DNA of 8,772 nt, from positions 1 to 8,772 of the forward strand of contig JAUVXS010000074.1 in the NCBI GenBank assembly GCA_030603485.1, in the 5' to 3' direction. Source of the DNA: Dehalococcoidia bacterium (GTDB taxonomy: Bacteria > Chloroflexota > Dehalococcoidia > GIF9 > AB-539-J10). Below, piece after piece: positions 1-5,467 of the stretch. The position numbers were made by a program, and so were the translations under genes. A model generated the notes under the pieces. That model had not been told where the DNA came from and made no database searches. It worked only from the letters and a program-made list of their open reading frames with translations. How positions within the stretch are numbered: the stretch's first letter is position 1; every line of letters starts with the position of its first letter.

Positions 1-660
1 TGTTTGCAGGCCTGCTATCCAGTCACTTGATAAAAGCCTATTTCCTGTACCCAGGGATGAAAACCAACTGAATATCACAAGCATAGGGGCTAGCATAAGC
101 GATGCATATAGCCAATCCCGCCTTGCAGTTTGTCTCACTATGTAGATAAAAACAAAAAGAGCCAGGGGAATATAGATTAGCGCTGCTATCCAGCCCCAAC
201 CTTGGGGAAGGGAAAGCAGTAATATGCCAGTAACTACTACCGGTATAAGATAGTATCCTAACCAGGGAAAGAGCCATATTGGCTTACCTCGATGCCAACC
301 GTAAATTGCCATGCCAACGGTAAGTATCAATACGATTGATAACCAGATGACATTGTGCCAGTAAAAGTACGAGGTGAATAGCAAAGCAACTAGAAAGTGA
401 GGCAAAGCACTGAAAAGAGCCTCTTTCCAGCTACCTTGGGCATGTGTTTCATAGATTTGCGCGGCAATTAATTCAGGGGAGCCCAGAGATTGTACCGCGA
501 TTTTGCTTGCCTCTTCTCTGCTTAGCCCATTTTCTTCTAGATCCTGAATTTTATCTTCGAGATGTGTGGAAAGCTCCTCAGCCACGCCGTCCCTTATAGT
601 CTGATCAATCTTGAGGCAAGCTTTAAACCTGTTTAAATAATGGCTTATGCTACTTACCAT
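1..660 (-). CDS. PadR-associated HAAS-type multi-span membrane protein (C-terminus outside window)
   Basis: Hand translation from the ATG at 660 gives 220 codons with no stop to the window edge, so the gene is partial at its 3' end. The first ~80 residues are soluble and helical. They resemble the HAAS / permease-prefix domain, with a motif like EELSTHLEDKIQDLEENGLS followed by EEASKIAVQSLGSPELIA. After that come at least five hydrophobic segments, at about residues 82-100, 101-120, 129-152, 157-177 and 184-200. In known genomes this architecture is regularly encoded directly after a PadR-family repressor, as here (7 bases between the padR stop and this ATG). The role is inferred to be a regulated membrane or signalling protein responding to envelope stress or drugs; no transport function can be read from the sequence. 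It is probably co-transcribed with padR from the promoter at about 1038-1066. The ribosome-binding site is weak (AGGG within the end of padR), which suggests translational coupling. Confidence 0.75.
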   Translation of the reverse strand, partial: MVSSISHYLNRFKACLKIDQTIRDGVAEELSTHLEDKIQDLEENGLSREEASKIAVQSLGSPELIAAQIYETHAQGSWKEALFSALPHFLVALLFTSYFYWHNVIWLSIVLILTVGMAIYGWHRGKPIWLFPWLGYYLIPVVVTGILLLSLPQGWGWIAALIYIPLALFVFIYIVRQTARRDWLYASLMLAPMLVIFSWFSSLGTGNRLLSSDWIAGLQT

Positions 661-667
661 TTTAGCC

Positions 668-1003
668 CTAGGTTGTTTCTGTTTGTATAACTGATTTAAC
701 TGCTGAAGCAAAATCCTGCCATGTAGCTAACCTGTTAGCTAGGACCTGCTGTCCCTTTTCAGTGATGTAGTAATAACGTCTTTGTTGTCCATTGGGTAGT
801 ATCTGCCATCTACCTGTGATAAGGTTGTCTCGCTCTAAGCGGTGCAGAGCGGGATAAAGAGTACCTTCCTTAAACTGAAAATACCCATTACTCCTTGTCT
901 CTAGTTCCTTTACTATTTGGTAGCCATAGGTAGGCTCACGGCTGATTAAGCAAAGCAGTAGAGAATCAGTATTTCCCTTCAACAACTCACGCCCATAGTT
1001 CAT
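668..1003 (-). CDS. PadR family transcriptional regulator
   Basis: This 111-residue protein has the compact length of PadR subfamily-2 regulators. The winged helix-turn-helix covers about residues 12-90: YGYQI at 26-30, the recognition-helix signature EGTLYPALHRLERDNLI at 46-62 and the wing strand RRYYYITEKG at 75-84. A short C-terminal helix (about 90-108) would be the dimerisation arm. PadR proteins are dimeric repressors that usually control their own operon and a neighbouring membrane protein or transporter, and the next gene here fits. GAGGTG lies five bases upstream of the ATG and supports this start. The inverted repeat overlapping the promoter (1051-1066) is a plausible site for autorepression. 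The inducer is unknown. Confidence 0.92.
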   Translation of the reverse strand: MNYGRELLKGNTDSLLLCLISREPTYGYQIVKELETRSNGYFQFKEGTLYPALHRLERDNLITGRWQILPNGQQRRYYYITEKGQQVLANRLATWQDFASAVKSVIQTETT

Positions 1004-1037
1004 CCTTGCACCTCATTAGCATGTTGGCTTCCCTTTT

Positions 1038-1066
1038 AATATAGCATTGCTTGACCAAAGTGTCAA
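1038..1066 (-). promoter_or_regulatory. Sigma70-type promoter of the padR operon
   Basis: Read on the minus strand: TTGACA (1061-1066), a 17-base spacer, then TATATT (1038-1043), preceded by TG at the extended -10 position. The predicted transcript start is near 1031, giving a leader of about 28 bases that contains GAGGTG before the padR ATG at 1003. The -35 is a full consensus match and the -10 matches at five of six positions, so this is the strongest promoter-like sequence I see in the window. Confidence 0.7.
1051..1066. promoter_or_regulatory. Inverted repeat TTGAC-N6-GTCAA, candidate PadR operator
   Basis: A perfect dyad with five-base arms (TTGAC at 1051-1055, GTCAA at 1062-1066) covers the -35 box and part of the spacer of the padR promoter. 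A bound PadR dimer here would block RNA polymerase, which is the usual autoregulation arrangement in the family. That the repeat binds PadR is inference. Five-base arms can occur by chance, although the position is apt. Confidence 0.4.
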
Positions 1067-1109
1067 TACCAGTGACGATAGTGGTCCCGTTCTGGTTGCT
1101 ACAGTGAAC

Positions 1110-1115
1110 TATAAT
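1110..1115 (+). promoter_or_regulatory. Possible -10 element upstream of the J-domain gene
   Basis: A perfect TATAAT lies 23 bases before the ATG at 1139, which would give a short leader of about 17 bases. No good -35 hexamer is present at 16-18 bases upstream, and there is no clear Shine-Dalgarno before the ATG. The promoter is therefore plausible but weak or activator-dependent. Confidence 0.35.
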
Positions 1116-1138
1116 CGCTAAAATATGTTTTCGGGCAA

Positions 1139-1756
1139 ATGTATCGCGGTACGAAGGATTATTACTCTATTATTGGCGTTTCTGAGAAGGCCAGTCACGA
1201 GGAAATAAAGCATGCTTTCAGGAAGCTTGCTATGAAATATCATCCCGATAGAAATTTAGGAAATGAGAAGTGGGCTGAAGAAAAGTTTAAGGAAATCAAT
1301 GAGGCCTATGCCGTGTTGGGCGACGAAGTGAAGCGGCAGGAATATGATAGAATGAGACAGGCGGGCTTTGCTGGATATGGTGCTCGATATGCTGGTGGGC
1401 GCTATTATAGTCAGGAGCAGGTGTTTGCAGATGCTTTTAACAATCCCTATCTGTTTCAAGAGCTGGCGAGGATGTTTCAAGAAGCTGGGCTGAGGTTTGA
1501 TGAGAAATTTGTGGACAATTTGTTCTTTGGTGGCAAAGGTGTTATTTTTAACTTTTCAGGTCAACCATCAGAAAAAGATTGGTACACATCGGCTTCGGAG
1601 TATAGACCACCTTTATTATTGCGGCTTGCTAGCACGGTCCTCAGGTTTACTCTTAAGAGAATGCTAGGTATGCAGGAACTCTCCTGGCAGAGCAAGGGAG
1701 AGGATTTGTACCATGAAATCTATCTCTCTCAGGGAAGAAGCTGTATCCGGTGTTGA
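1139..1756 (+). CDS. J-domain co-chaperone (CbpA/DnaJ-like), N-terminal part, frameshifted near its 3' end
   Basis: Residues 6-72 form a canonical J domain with KDYYSIIGVS at the start and the essential HPD tripeptide at 35-37 (KYHPDRN), which stimulates the ATPase of DnaK/Hsp70. A short Gly/Tyr-rich linker (about 76-92) replaces the usual G/F region. There is no zinc-finger domain, so this resembles CbpA-type or simplified DnaJ proteins. The last recognisable segment, SKGEDLYHEIYLS, is the first strand of the DnaJ C-terminal substrate-binding domain. After it the frame changes, giving an unrelated tail (QGRSCIRC) and a stop at 1754-1756. The domain continues in another frame from about 1723 to 1913. 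With the frame restored the protein would be about 258 residues with a single C-terminal domain. It is the first gene of a plus-strand cluster ending with thioredoxin. Either it is a recent frameshift pseudogene, or the shift is a sequence or assembly error or is phase-variable. Confidence 0.85.
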   Translation: MYRGTKDYYSIIGVSEKASHEEIKHAFRKLAMKYHPDRNLGNEKWAEEKFKEINEAYAVLGDEVKRQEYDRMRQAGFAGYGARYAGGRYYSQEQVFADAFNNPYLFQELARMFQEAGLRFDEKFVDNLFFGGKGVIFNFSGQPSEKDWYTSASEYRPPLLLRLASTVLRFTLKRMLGMQELSWQSKGEDLYHEIYLSQGRSCIRC

Positions 1757-1913
1757 TAAGAAGATAAAATATAAGAGGGGTAGAGAAAAGAAGAAACTTA
1801 TAGTTAGTGTGCCACCAGGAGTTACCCGGGGAACGAGGATAAGGTTGAGGGGGATGGGATTGGAAGGGAAGACTCCAGGTGACCTCTTCATTAATGTTAG
1901 AATTAAGAGTTAG
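1713..1913 (+). CDS. C-terminal fragment of the J-domain co-chaperone (out of frame with the N-terminal part)
   Basis: The 66-residue open frame contains SLREEAVSGV, then VSVPPGVTRGTRIRLRGMG and GDLFINVRI. These are the hallmark order of the DnaJ/CbpA C-terminal domain: an EEA..G strand, the PPG..GT..RL.G.G turn and the GDL...v.v end. It joins the upstream reading frame if two bases are restored in the TC tract at 1723-1730, giving EIYLSLREEAVSG, which matches the family pattern. The nominal ATG at 1713 overlaps the upstream frame, has no ribosome-binding site and is probably not a real start. I read this as the rest of the 1139 gene, not a separate gene. Confidence 0.75.
   Translation: MKSISLREEAVSGVDKKIKYKRGREKKKLIVSVPPGVTRGTRIRLRGMGLEGKTPGDLFINVRIKS
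1723..1730 (+). repeat. (TC)4 dinucleotide tract at the frameshift point
   Basis: The sequence at 1723-1730 is four TC units. The N-terminal and C-terminal frames of the J-domain protein meet exactly here. Adding one TC unit restores a continuous reading frame with family-like sequence across the join. Slippage in a short repeat is the simplest explanation. Confidence 0.6.
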
Positions 1914-1918
1914 TGGAC

Positions 1919-2230
1919 ATGGGTGCTTTTGAAGATTTTATTGACCTGATAAAGCAGACAGAGACTATGCAAGCTCTCCTCCAGAACCTGGAAAGGGAGC
2001 CGGCGAAGCTCCTGGGCACTATTTGCAGGGAGTATGAAGCGACTAACAAAGCAGTTCCTGACCATCACCTTAATTTAGCTGGGTACTTTGGCGAGGCAAT
2101 GTTACGAGCATTGGTATCGGCAAATTTAATTACCAGGGAACGAGGAGACAAGTTCGCTCTTTATGGCTACAATCCGACGGAGGCGGGGCTTAAGTATTAC
2201 AAGGCCATGCTTAAAGAGAAGAAAATCTAG
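1919..2230 (+). CDS. Small winged-helix-like hypothetical protein
   Basis: The protein is about 103 residues and mostly charged helices. It carries EREPAKLLGTICREYEATNK followed by HHLNLAGYFGEAMLRALVSANLITR, then a short beta-like stretch (FALYGYNPT) and EAGLKYYKAML. The helix-helix-wing rhythm (a leucine-rich helix, 'LITR', two strands, 'T.aG..y') resembles winged-helix proteins, but I recognise no named family. A GTG at 1913 overlaps the previous stop (TAGTG). The ATG at 1919 sits nine bases after AAGAG and is the better start; use of the GTG would add two residues. Its stop overlaps the tatD-like GTG by one base, so it is almost surely co-translated with that gene. No membrane segment or signal peptide is present. 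A regulatory or nucleic-acid-binding role is inference. Confidence 0.7.
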   Translation: MGAFEDFIDLIKQTETMQALLQNLEREPAKLLGTICREYEATNKAVPDHHLNLAGYFGEAMLRALVSANLITRERGDKFALYGYNPTEAGLKYYKAMLKEKKI

Positions 2231-3006
2231 TGTACAAGCTCATCGATACTCATGCCCATCTTGACGAACTGAAAAACCTCGATTTCGTGCTTGAAGAAGC
2301 TAAAAAAACAGGCGTTATTGCCATAGTAGCTGTGGGGTCGAACCACCAGTCGAACCTAAAGACATTGGAAATATCGCAGAAACATAGCCGTTTTGTCTAT
2401 CCCGCTTTAGGCTTACATCCCTGGAAGCTAGCCAATCTTGGAGCTTTTGAGATAGATGATAATTTGCGGTTTATTGAGCAAAATATTACTTCGGCGGTTG
2501 CTGTTGGTGAAATCGGTCTGGACTATGACAAGAGGGTGTTGAAGGTTGCGTCCAAGGAATTGCAGAAAGAGGTTCTTGGTCGGCTTCTGAATATAGCCAG
2601 GAAATATGCTAAGCCAGCGATAATTCACAGTAGATATGCTTGGAAGGATGCACTACACTTAATTCAGGATGTCGGCATAGATAAAGCCGTTTTTCATTGG
2701 TTCACTGGATTTTCCAGTGTTCTTAGGGATATAATTGATGGCGGTTATTTTGTTTCTGCCACACCAGCTGCTGAATATCATGAAGAGCATAGAAGAGCAA
2801 TCAAAGAAGCACCTTTGCAGAAATTACTTCTGGAGACAGATTGCCCTGTCACTTATGGAAGAGAAATACGGTATGAGTCTCAGCCTGCTGATATTTTAAG
2901 AGGCCTGGAGGCTGTGTCCCAACTTAAAGAAATTGCTGAAGCTACAATTGCTGAACAGACAACGAAAAATGCCATTAACTTCTTTTCTTTAGATATAGTA
3001 TTTTAG
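2230..3006 (+). CDS. TatD-family metal-dependent hydrolase / deoxyribonuclease
   Basis: The 258 residues match the usual TatD length (about 255-265) and form one amidohydrolase-type TIM barrel. Visible metal and catalytic residues are H8 and H10 (DTHAHLD), E94 (VGEIGLDY), H133 (IIHSR), H156 (FHWFTG) and D204 (LLETDCP). Together they make the full TatD set. Family members are cytoplasmic 3'-5' DNases/exonucleases acting in DNA repair and degradation, some also on D-aminoacyl-tRNA or other substrates, so the exact substrate here is not established. After E94 the family's GLDYY/F is GLDYD, a minor divergence. The GTG start at 2230 overlaps the previous TAG stop (TAGTG) and is preceded by the purine-rich AAAGAGAAG, which indicates translational coupling. 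The thioredoxin gene follows after 17 bases. Confidence 0.9.
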   Translation: MYKLIDTHAHLDELKNLDFVLEEAKKTGVIAIVAVGSNHQSNLKTLEISQKHSRFVYPALGLHPWKLANLGAFEIDDNLRFIEQNITSAVAVGEIGLDYDKRVLKVASKELQKEVLGRLLNIARKYAKPAIIHSRYAWKDALHLIQDVGIDKAVFHWFTGFSSVLRDIIDGGYFVSATPAAEYHEEHRRAIKEAPLQKLLLETDCPVTYGREIRYESQPADILRGLEAVSQLKEIAEATIAEQTTKNAINFFSLDIVF

Positions 3007-3008
3007 GT

Positions 3009-3016
3009 AAGGAGGT
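3009..3016 (+). promoter_or_regulatory. Strong Shine-Dalgarno of the thioredoxin gene
   Basis: AAGGAGGT, seven bases before the ATG at 3024, is a near-perfect match to the anti-Shine-Dalgarno. The upstream genes of the cluster have only weak sites, so thioredoxin is probably the most heavily translated product of this transcript. Confidence 0.7.
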
Positions 3017-3023
3017 AAGTTCT

Positions 3024-3350
3024 ATGATACAGTCAATAGCAGGTGGAGACGACTTTCAAAACGTTGTTTTGCAATCGAAGTCGCCAGTTATTGTAGATTT
3101 CTGGGCACAGTGGTGTGCTCCTTGCTTGGCTGCTGCTCCTGTTCTGGAGGAATTAGCGAAAGAATATGATGGTAAAATAGACTTCGCTAAAGTAGATGTG
3201 GATGCGAATAGTCCTTTGGCTGTCAAGTATGGAATAGCTGCCATTCCCACTATGCTCGTATTTAAAGGCGGTCAGCCTATTCAACAAATTCTTGGTTACA
3301 AGCCTAAGAAGGAACTCAAAAAGGTATTAGATGAAGTTCTTGAGGAGTAA
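3024..3350 (+). CDS. Thioredoxin (active site WCAPC)
   Basis: The 108-residue protein has normal thioredoxin length and one complete fold. The redox motif is W30-C31-A-P-C34 after VDFWAQ, the buried Asp region is DFAKVDVDAN (53-62), and the cis-proline is P75 in AAIPTMLVF. GG at 82-83 and the C-terminal helix (94-107) complete the fold. It reduces protein disulfides in the cytoplasm using electrons from thioredoxin reductase. The middle residue is Ala where most thioredoxins have Gly (WCGPC); WCAPC is known in some thioredoxins and should alter redox potential only modestly. There is no signal peptide. It is the last gene of the plus-strand cluster and ends eight bases from the end of the convergent cvpA-like gene, with no obvious terminator hairpin between them. 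Confidence 0.94.
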   Translation: MIQSIAGGDDFQNVVLQSKSPVIVDFWAQWCAPCLAAAPVLEELAKEYDGKIDFAKVDVDANSPLAVKYGIAAIPTMLVFKGGQPIQQILGYKPKKELKKVLDEVLEE

Positions 3351-3358
3351 ATTATACG

Positions 3359-3853
3359 CTAGTTCGTAATAAAGAAGTTGCGGATGAAATCGAATTCCTC
3401 AGGCAGAAGTGCTAATAACAAGGGAAATTGGTCCATCAAGAATTTGGCTATTACCGATTGACTAATAACTGACTCCGTGCCTGGGTAATGTTTAAGTACA
3501 ATAGCGAGAAAGGCAGCACATAACAGGCTCCCTATAACGACTCCGAGGATACAGCCCACAAGCCTATCCAGCCAACCAAGCATGACGAAGTGAACCAGCT
3601 TGGCTACGAACCAGCCAATCACACCAGCTACAATTAAAGTAGCTATTAGGATGATGGCATAAGCAGCTATGTTAGCCCAGGTAGCACCGGCGGGAGAAAG
3701 CAATGCAGCAAGTCCGCTGTAATAACGCCCAGCCAAAACTATGCCACCTATTAACCCAGCAATACCAAATACTGTCTTGATAATTCCTTGCCTCAAGCCC
3801 GCAATACCCAATAAAACTGCAACGACTATTATAACTATGTCTAACCAATTCAT
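3359..3853 (-). CDS. CvpA family membrane protein
   Basis: This 164-residue protein has the CvpA/colicin V production layout. A first hydrophobic helix starts at once (WLDIVIIVVAVLLGIAGL), followed by the family's RG/RQG turn (GLRQGIIKTVFGIAG). Further spans lie at about 25-42, 61-85 and 98-120, and WLDRLVGCILGVVIGSLL is the conserved loop-helix. The C-terminal ~40 residues are amphipathic. CvpA proteins sit in the inner membrane; E. coli CvpA is needed for colicin V production and contributes to envelope and bile tolerance, but the molecular activity is unknown. GAGGTG just before the ATG supports the start. It is separated from the upstream nuclease gene by 91 bases and has a promoter candidate of its own. 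Confidence 0.85.
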   Translation of the reverse strand: MNWLDIVIIVVAVLLGIAGLRQGIIKTVFGIAGLIGGIVLAGRYYSGLAALLSPAGATWANIAAYAIILIATLIVAGVIGWFVAKLVHFVMLGWLDRLVGCILGVVIGSLLCAAFLAIVLKHYPGTESVISQSVIAKFLMDQFPLLLALLPEEFDFIRNFFITN

Positions 3854-3878
3854 TGCTCACCTCTCAATATTTTATTTT

Positions 3879-3906
3879 ATCATAATATAACCAACTGTTT
3901 GCTCAA
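3879..3906 (-). promoter_or_regulatory. Candidate sigma70 promoter of the cvpA-like gene
   Basis: On the minus strand TTGAGC (3901-3906), a 16-base spacer and TATGAT (3879-3884) lie in an AT-rich gap. The predicted start near 3872 would leave an 18-base leader carrying the GAGGTG site. The hexamers are good but not consensus. Confidence 0.45.
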
Positions 3907-3944
3907 TATCCTTTCCTTAATGAGTGGTCTAATTGTTTTTTATT

Positions 3945-5270
3945 CTAAGCTTCGCCACATTCAAGCCTGTAGTCGCAGTAAGGACACATCCACGAGGGGC
4001 ATTTGGGGAGCTGGAGAACTGCGCTTGCTTTCTCCAGGAGCTCAACCCTTCGCAGCGCTTCGGCCTCGATGGCATCCAAATTTTTAAAGGTTACATCGTA
4101 GACCATCAGCTTGGCATCCTCTTTAGGAACCTTAGCATAGTAGACCAGGAGTCTGCCCTGGGCATGCTTCGTCAATGCACAGTCAAATCCCAGCCGGAGG
4201 AAGTAGTGAGAAAATGTCCTGGGCAAGCGTTCTCTTTCCACCAGCGAAGAAAATTTTGGGTCGCGCAGGATGGTGGGCACATTCTGCCAGGTTTGGACCA
4301 GGTCGGCTAGTGGCGCATGTTGCACCGGAATCCTCTGCACCTCGCCTGGGGCACCGTAGCGCAATGAATCACGCAACGCGTCGATAAAGCCACGCTCATC
4401 CATAGAGCGCAGATACTCATCCTTCTCCTTCAGGACTTCTCCATTCAACTTAAGGCGCTCAAAATATGCTTTGCGGGGGAAAACAATATCGTTGATACGA
4501 AACAATTGGGATGATTGAGACCCAGCCATCTTGCTGAGGAGTTGCTCGCAAGTTGTGCTATCGACATAAATTTCCCCGGCTAACTCAGCTATTTCATGCG
4601 ATGCTGGGACTGATGTAGTCTTGCAGTCGCATACCTGCGAGTAATCGCACTGCCTGTTGAACCAGGGGCAAACGGGTAGATTGCTGGGGTCGTTGGAAAT
4701 GAGTGCTTGCACCAGGAGGTCTCGTCTCCGCCGCATTTCCTCTCGAATCGCCTCCAGATTGGGGAAAGTAATGTGATAGGCAACCAGAGGAGAAGTCGAA
4801 GGCGATTCCTCCACGGGGCGCTGATAAATGATGATTTCTCCTTCGTGGGCATTGACCATAGCACAGTACATGCCTAATTGCTCGATATAAGCTGGCCTGT
4901 ATTGCAGCAAATCCTTAGTGTCCACAGGTGTAGAGGTTGTCTTGACCTCCACGGGAATTTTTTCGTAGATGTCAATCTTGCCCACTATTCCCTCAGCTTC
5001 TATGAATTGCTCCAGGTATTCCTCGCTGGATACGGCTGAACCGAAGGTTTTATGAAAGCCGGTGCCGGCCCACATAAGCTGCTGTTTCTCCAGAGGCGGA
5101 ACGATTTCAGGATACTTTCTCTTGAAGTAAGCCTGTTTGAGGTTAAGCAGGTCGGTTACGGAAATGCGATATGGAGGTCGGCGCGTCTTTAAGCTATGCA
5201 TTAAGGCATCCTTGATCGAGCGGTTCGCCTCAATGCGGGAAACATAAGGTCCGATATCAAATTCAGCCAT
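3945..5270 (-). CDS. Two-lobed RecB/Cas4-like PD-(D/E)XK nuclease with cysteine clusters
   Basis: Lobe 1 (about residues 34-216 of 441) carries the RecB-family nuclease signature in order: H73 in GTGFHKTFG, D100 in GIVGKID, E108 and K110 in PVEVKTT, and the QxxxY motif Q131...Y135 in EQLGMY. It ends with a cysteine cluster, C201-x6-C208-x5-C214-x-C216. Lobe 2 (about 255-441) repeats the same order of elements: FPRKAYFERLK against LKQAYFKRK, GRLLVYY against GEIIIYQ, VTFKNLDAIEAEALRR against ITFPNLEAIREEMRR. It ends with C424-x4-C429-x2-C432-x5-C438, but no D...ExK is visible. Cas4 and AddB use such cysteines to hold a 4Fe-4S cluster in DNA-end-processing exonucleases. Here the expected N-terminal cysteine of lobe 1 is absent. 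The start is supported by AAGG seven bases upstream of the ATG. No cas genes or CRISPR array are nearby, so a DNA repair or processing role next to DUF763 is more likely than CRISPR adaptation. The substrate is unknown. Confidence 0.75.
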   Translation of the reverse strand: MAEFDIGPYVSRIEANRSIKDALMHSLKTRRPPYRISVTDLLNLKQAYFKRKYPEIVPPLEKQQLMWAGTGFHKTFGSAVSSEEYLEQFIEAEGIVGKIDIYEKIPVEVKTTSTPVDTKDLLQYRPAYIEQLGMYCAMVNAHEGEIIIYQRPVEESPSTSPLVAYHITFPNLEAIREEMRRRRDLLVQALISNDPSNLPVCPWFNRQCDYSQVCDCKTTSVPASHEIAELAGEIYVDSTTCEQLLSKMAGSQSSQLFRINDIVFPRKAYFERLKLNGEVLKEKDEYLRSMDERGFIDALRDSLRYGAPGEVQRIPVQHAPLADLVQTWQNVPTILRDPKFSSLVERERLPRTFSHYFLRLGFDCALTKHAQGRLLVYYAKVPKEDAKLMVYDVTFKNLDAIEAEALRRVELLEKASAVLQLPKCPSWMCPYCDYRLECGEA

Positions 5271-5360
5271 TGCTATACCTTATTATATAGTATCTTGTCG
5301 GGAGAATAACTCCATCATGTCATTGTGGGCTAAATTCCCTTTCACTCGAACCTCCCTATC

Positions 5361-5450
5361 ATTGCGAAGCCCGATTTATCGGGCCGAATCAATCTCCTCT
5401 CCCTTGCCAGGAGAGGATTAAGGTGAGGGTGACAAGCGAGGCAATCTCAC
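5361..5450. repeat. REP-like intergenic palindromic element
   Basis: Between the nuclease and DUF763 genes lies ATTGCGAAG, then the hairpin GCCCGA-TTTA-TCGGGC (5369-5384), then GAATCAATCTC. Next comes a second stem TCCTCTCC-N7-GGAGAGGA (5395-5417), and the element ends with AAGCGAGGCAATCTC. The paired ATTG...CAAT ends and the repeated CAATCTC terminus are typical of dispersed REP/MITE-type repeats. From memory, similar sequences are common in intergenic regions of Dehalococcoidia-like genomes; I cannot test copy number here. No T-run follows either stem in the minus direction, so it is not a clear intrinsic terminator, though it could stabilise or attenuate the mRNA. The rest of 5271-5467 shows nothing else. 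Confidence 0.5.
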
Positions 5451-5467
5451 ACCCCTTGCTAAAATTT

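Noticed and set aside
38..277. Minus-strand 79-codon open frame
   Set aside because: It overlaps in another frame the long membrane-protein gene 1-660, whose hydrophobic segments and HAAS-like start are convincing.
3899..4387. Plus-strand open frames of 62-125 codons (3899-4087, 3933-4310, 4175-4387)
   Set aside because: They lie antisense to the motif-rich C-terminal lobe of the nuclease gene, lack ribosome-binding sites and show no recognisable protein features.
3945..5270. CRISPR adaptation gene cas4
   Set aside because: No cas1, cas2 or array is visible, and the two-lobed layout and length differ from Cas4 (about 180-220 residues). Only the RecB/Cas4-like fold is claimed.
5282..5287. 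TATAAT (minus strand) as promoter of the nuclease gene
   Set aside because: It lies only 12 bases before the ATG, so transcription would start at or inside the ribosome-binding site, and no -35 is present at a suitable distance.
5395..5417. Intrinsic terminator for the DUF763 transcript
   Set aside because: The stem-loop has an eight-base stem, but no run of U follows in the minus direction.
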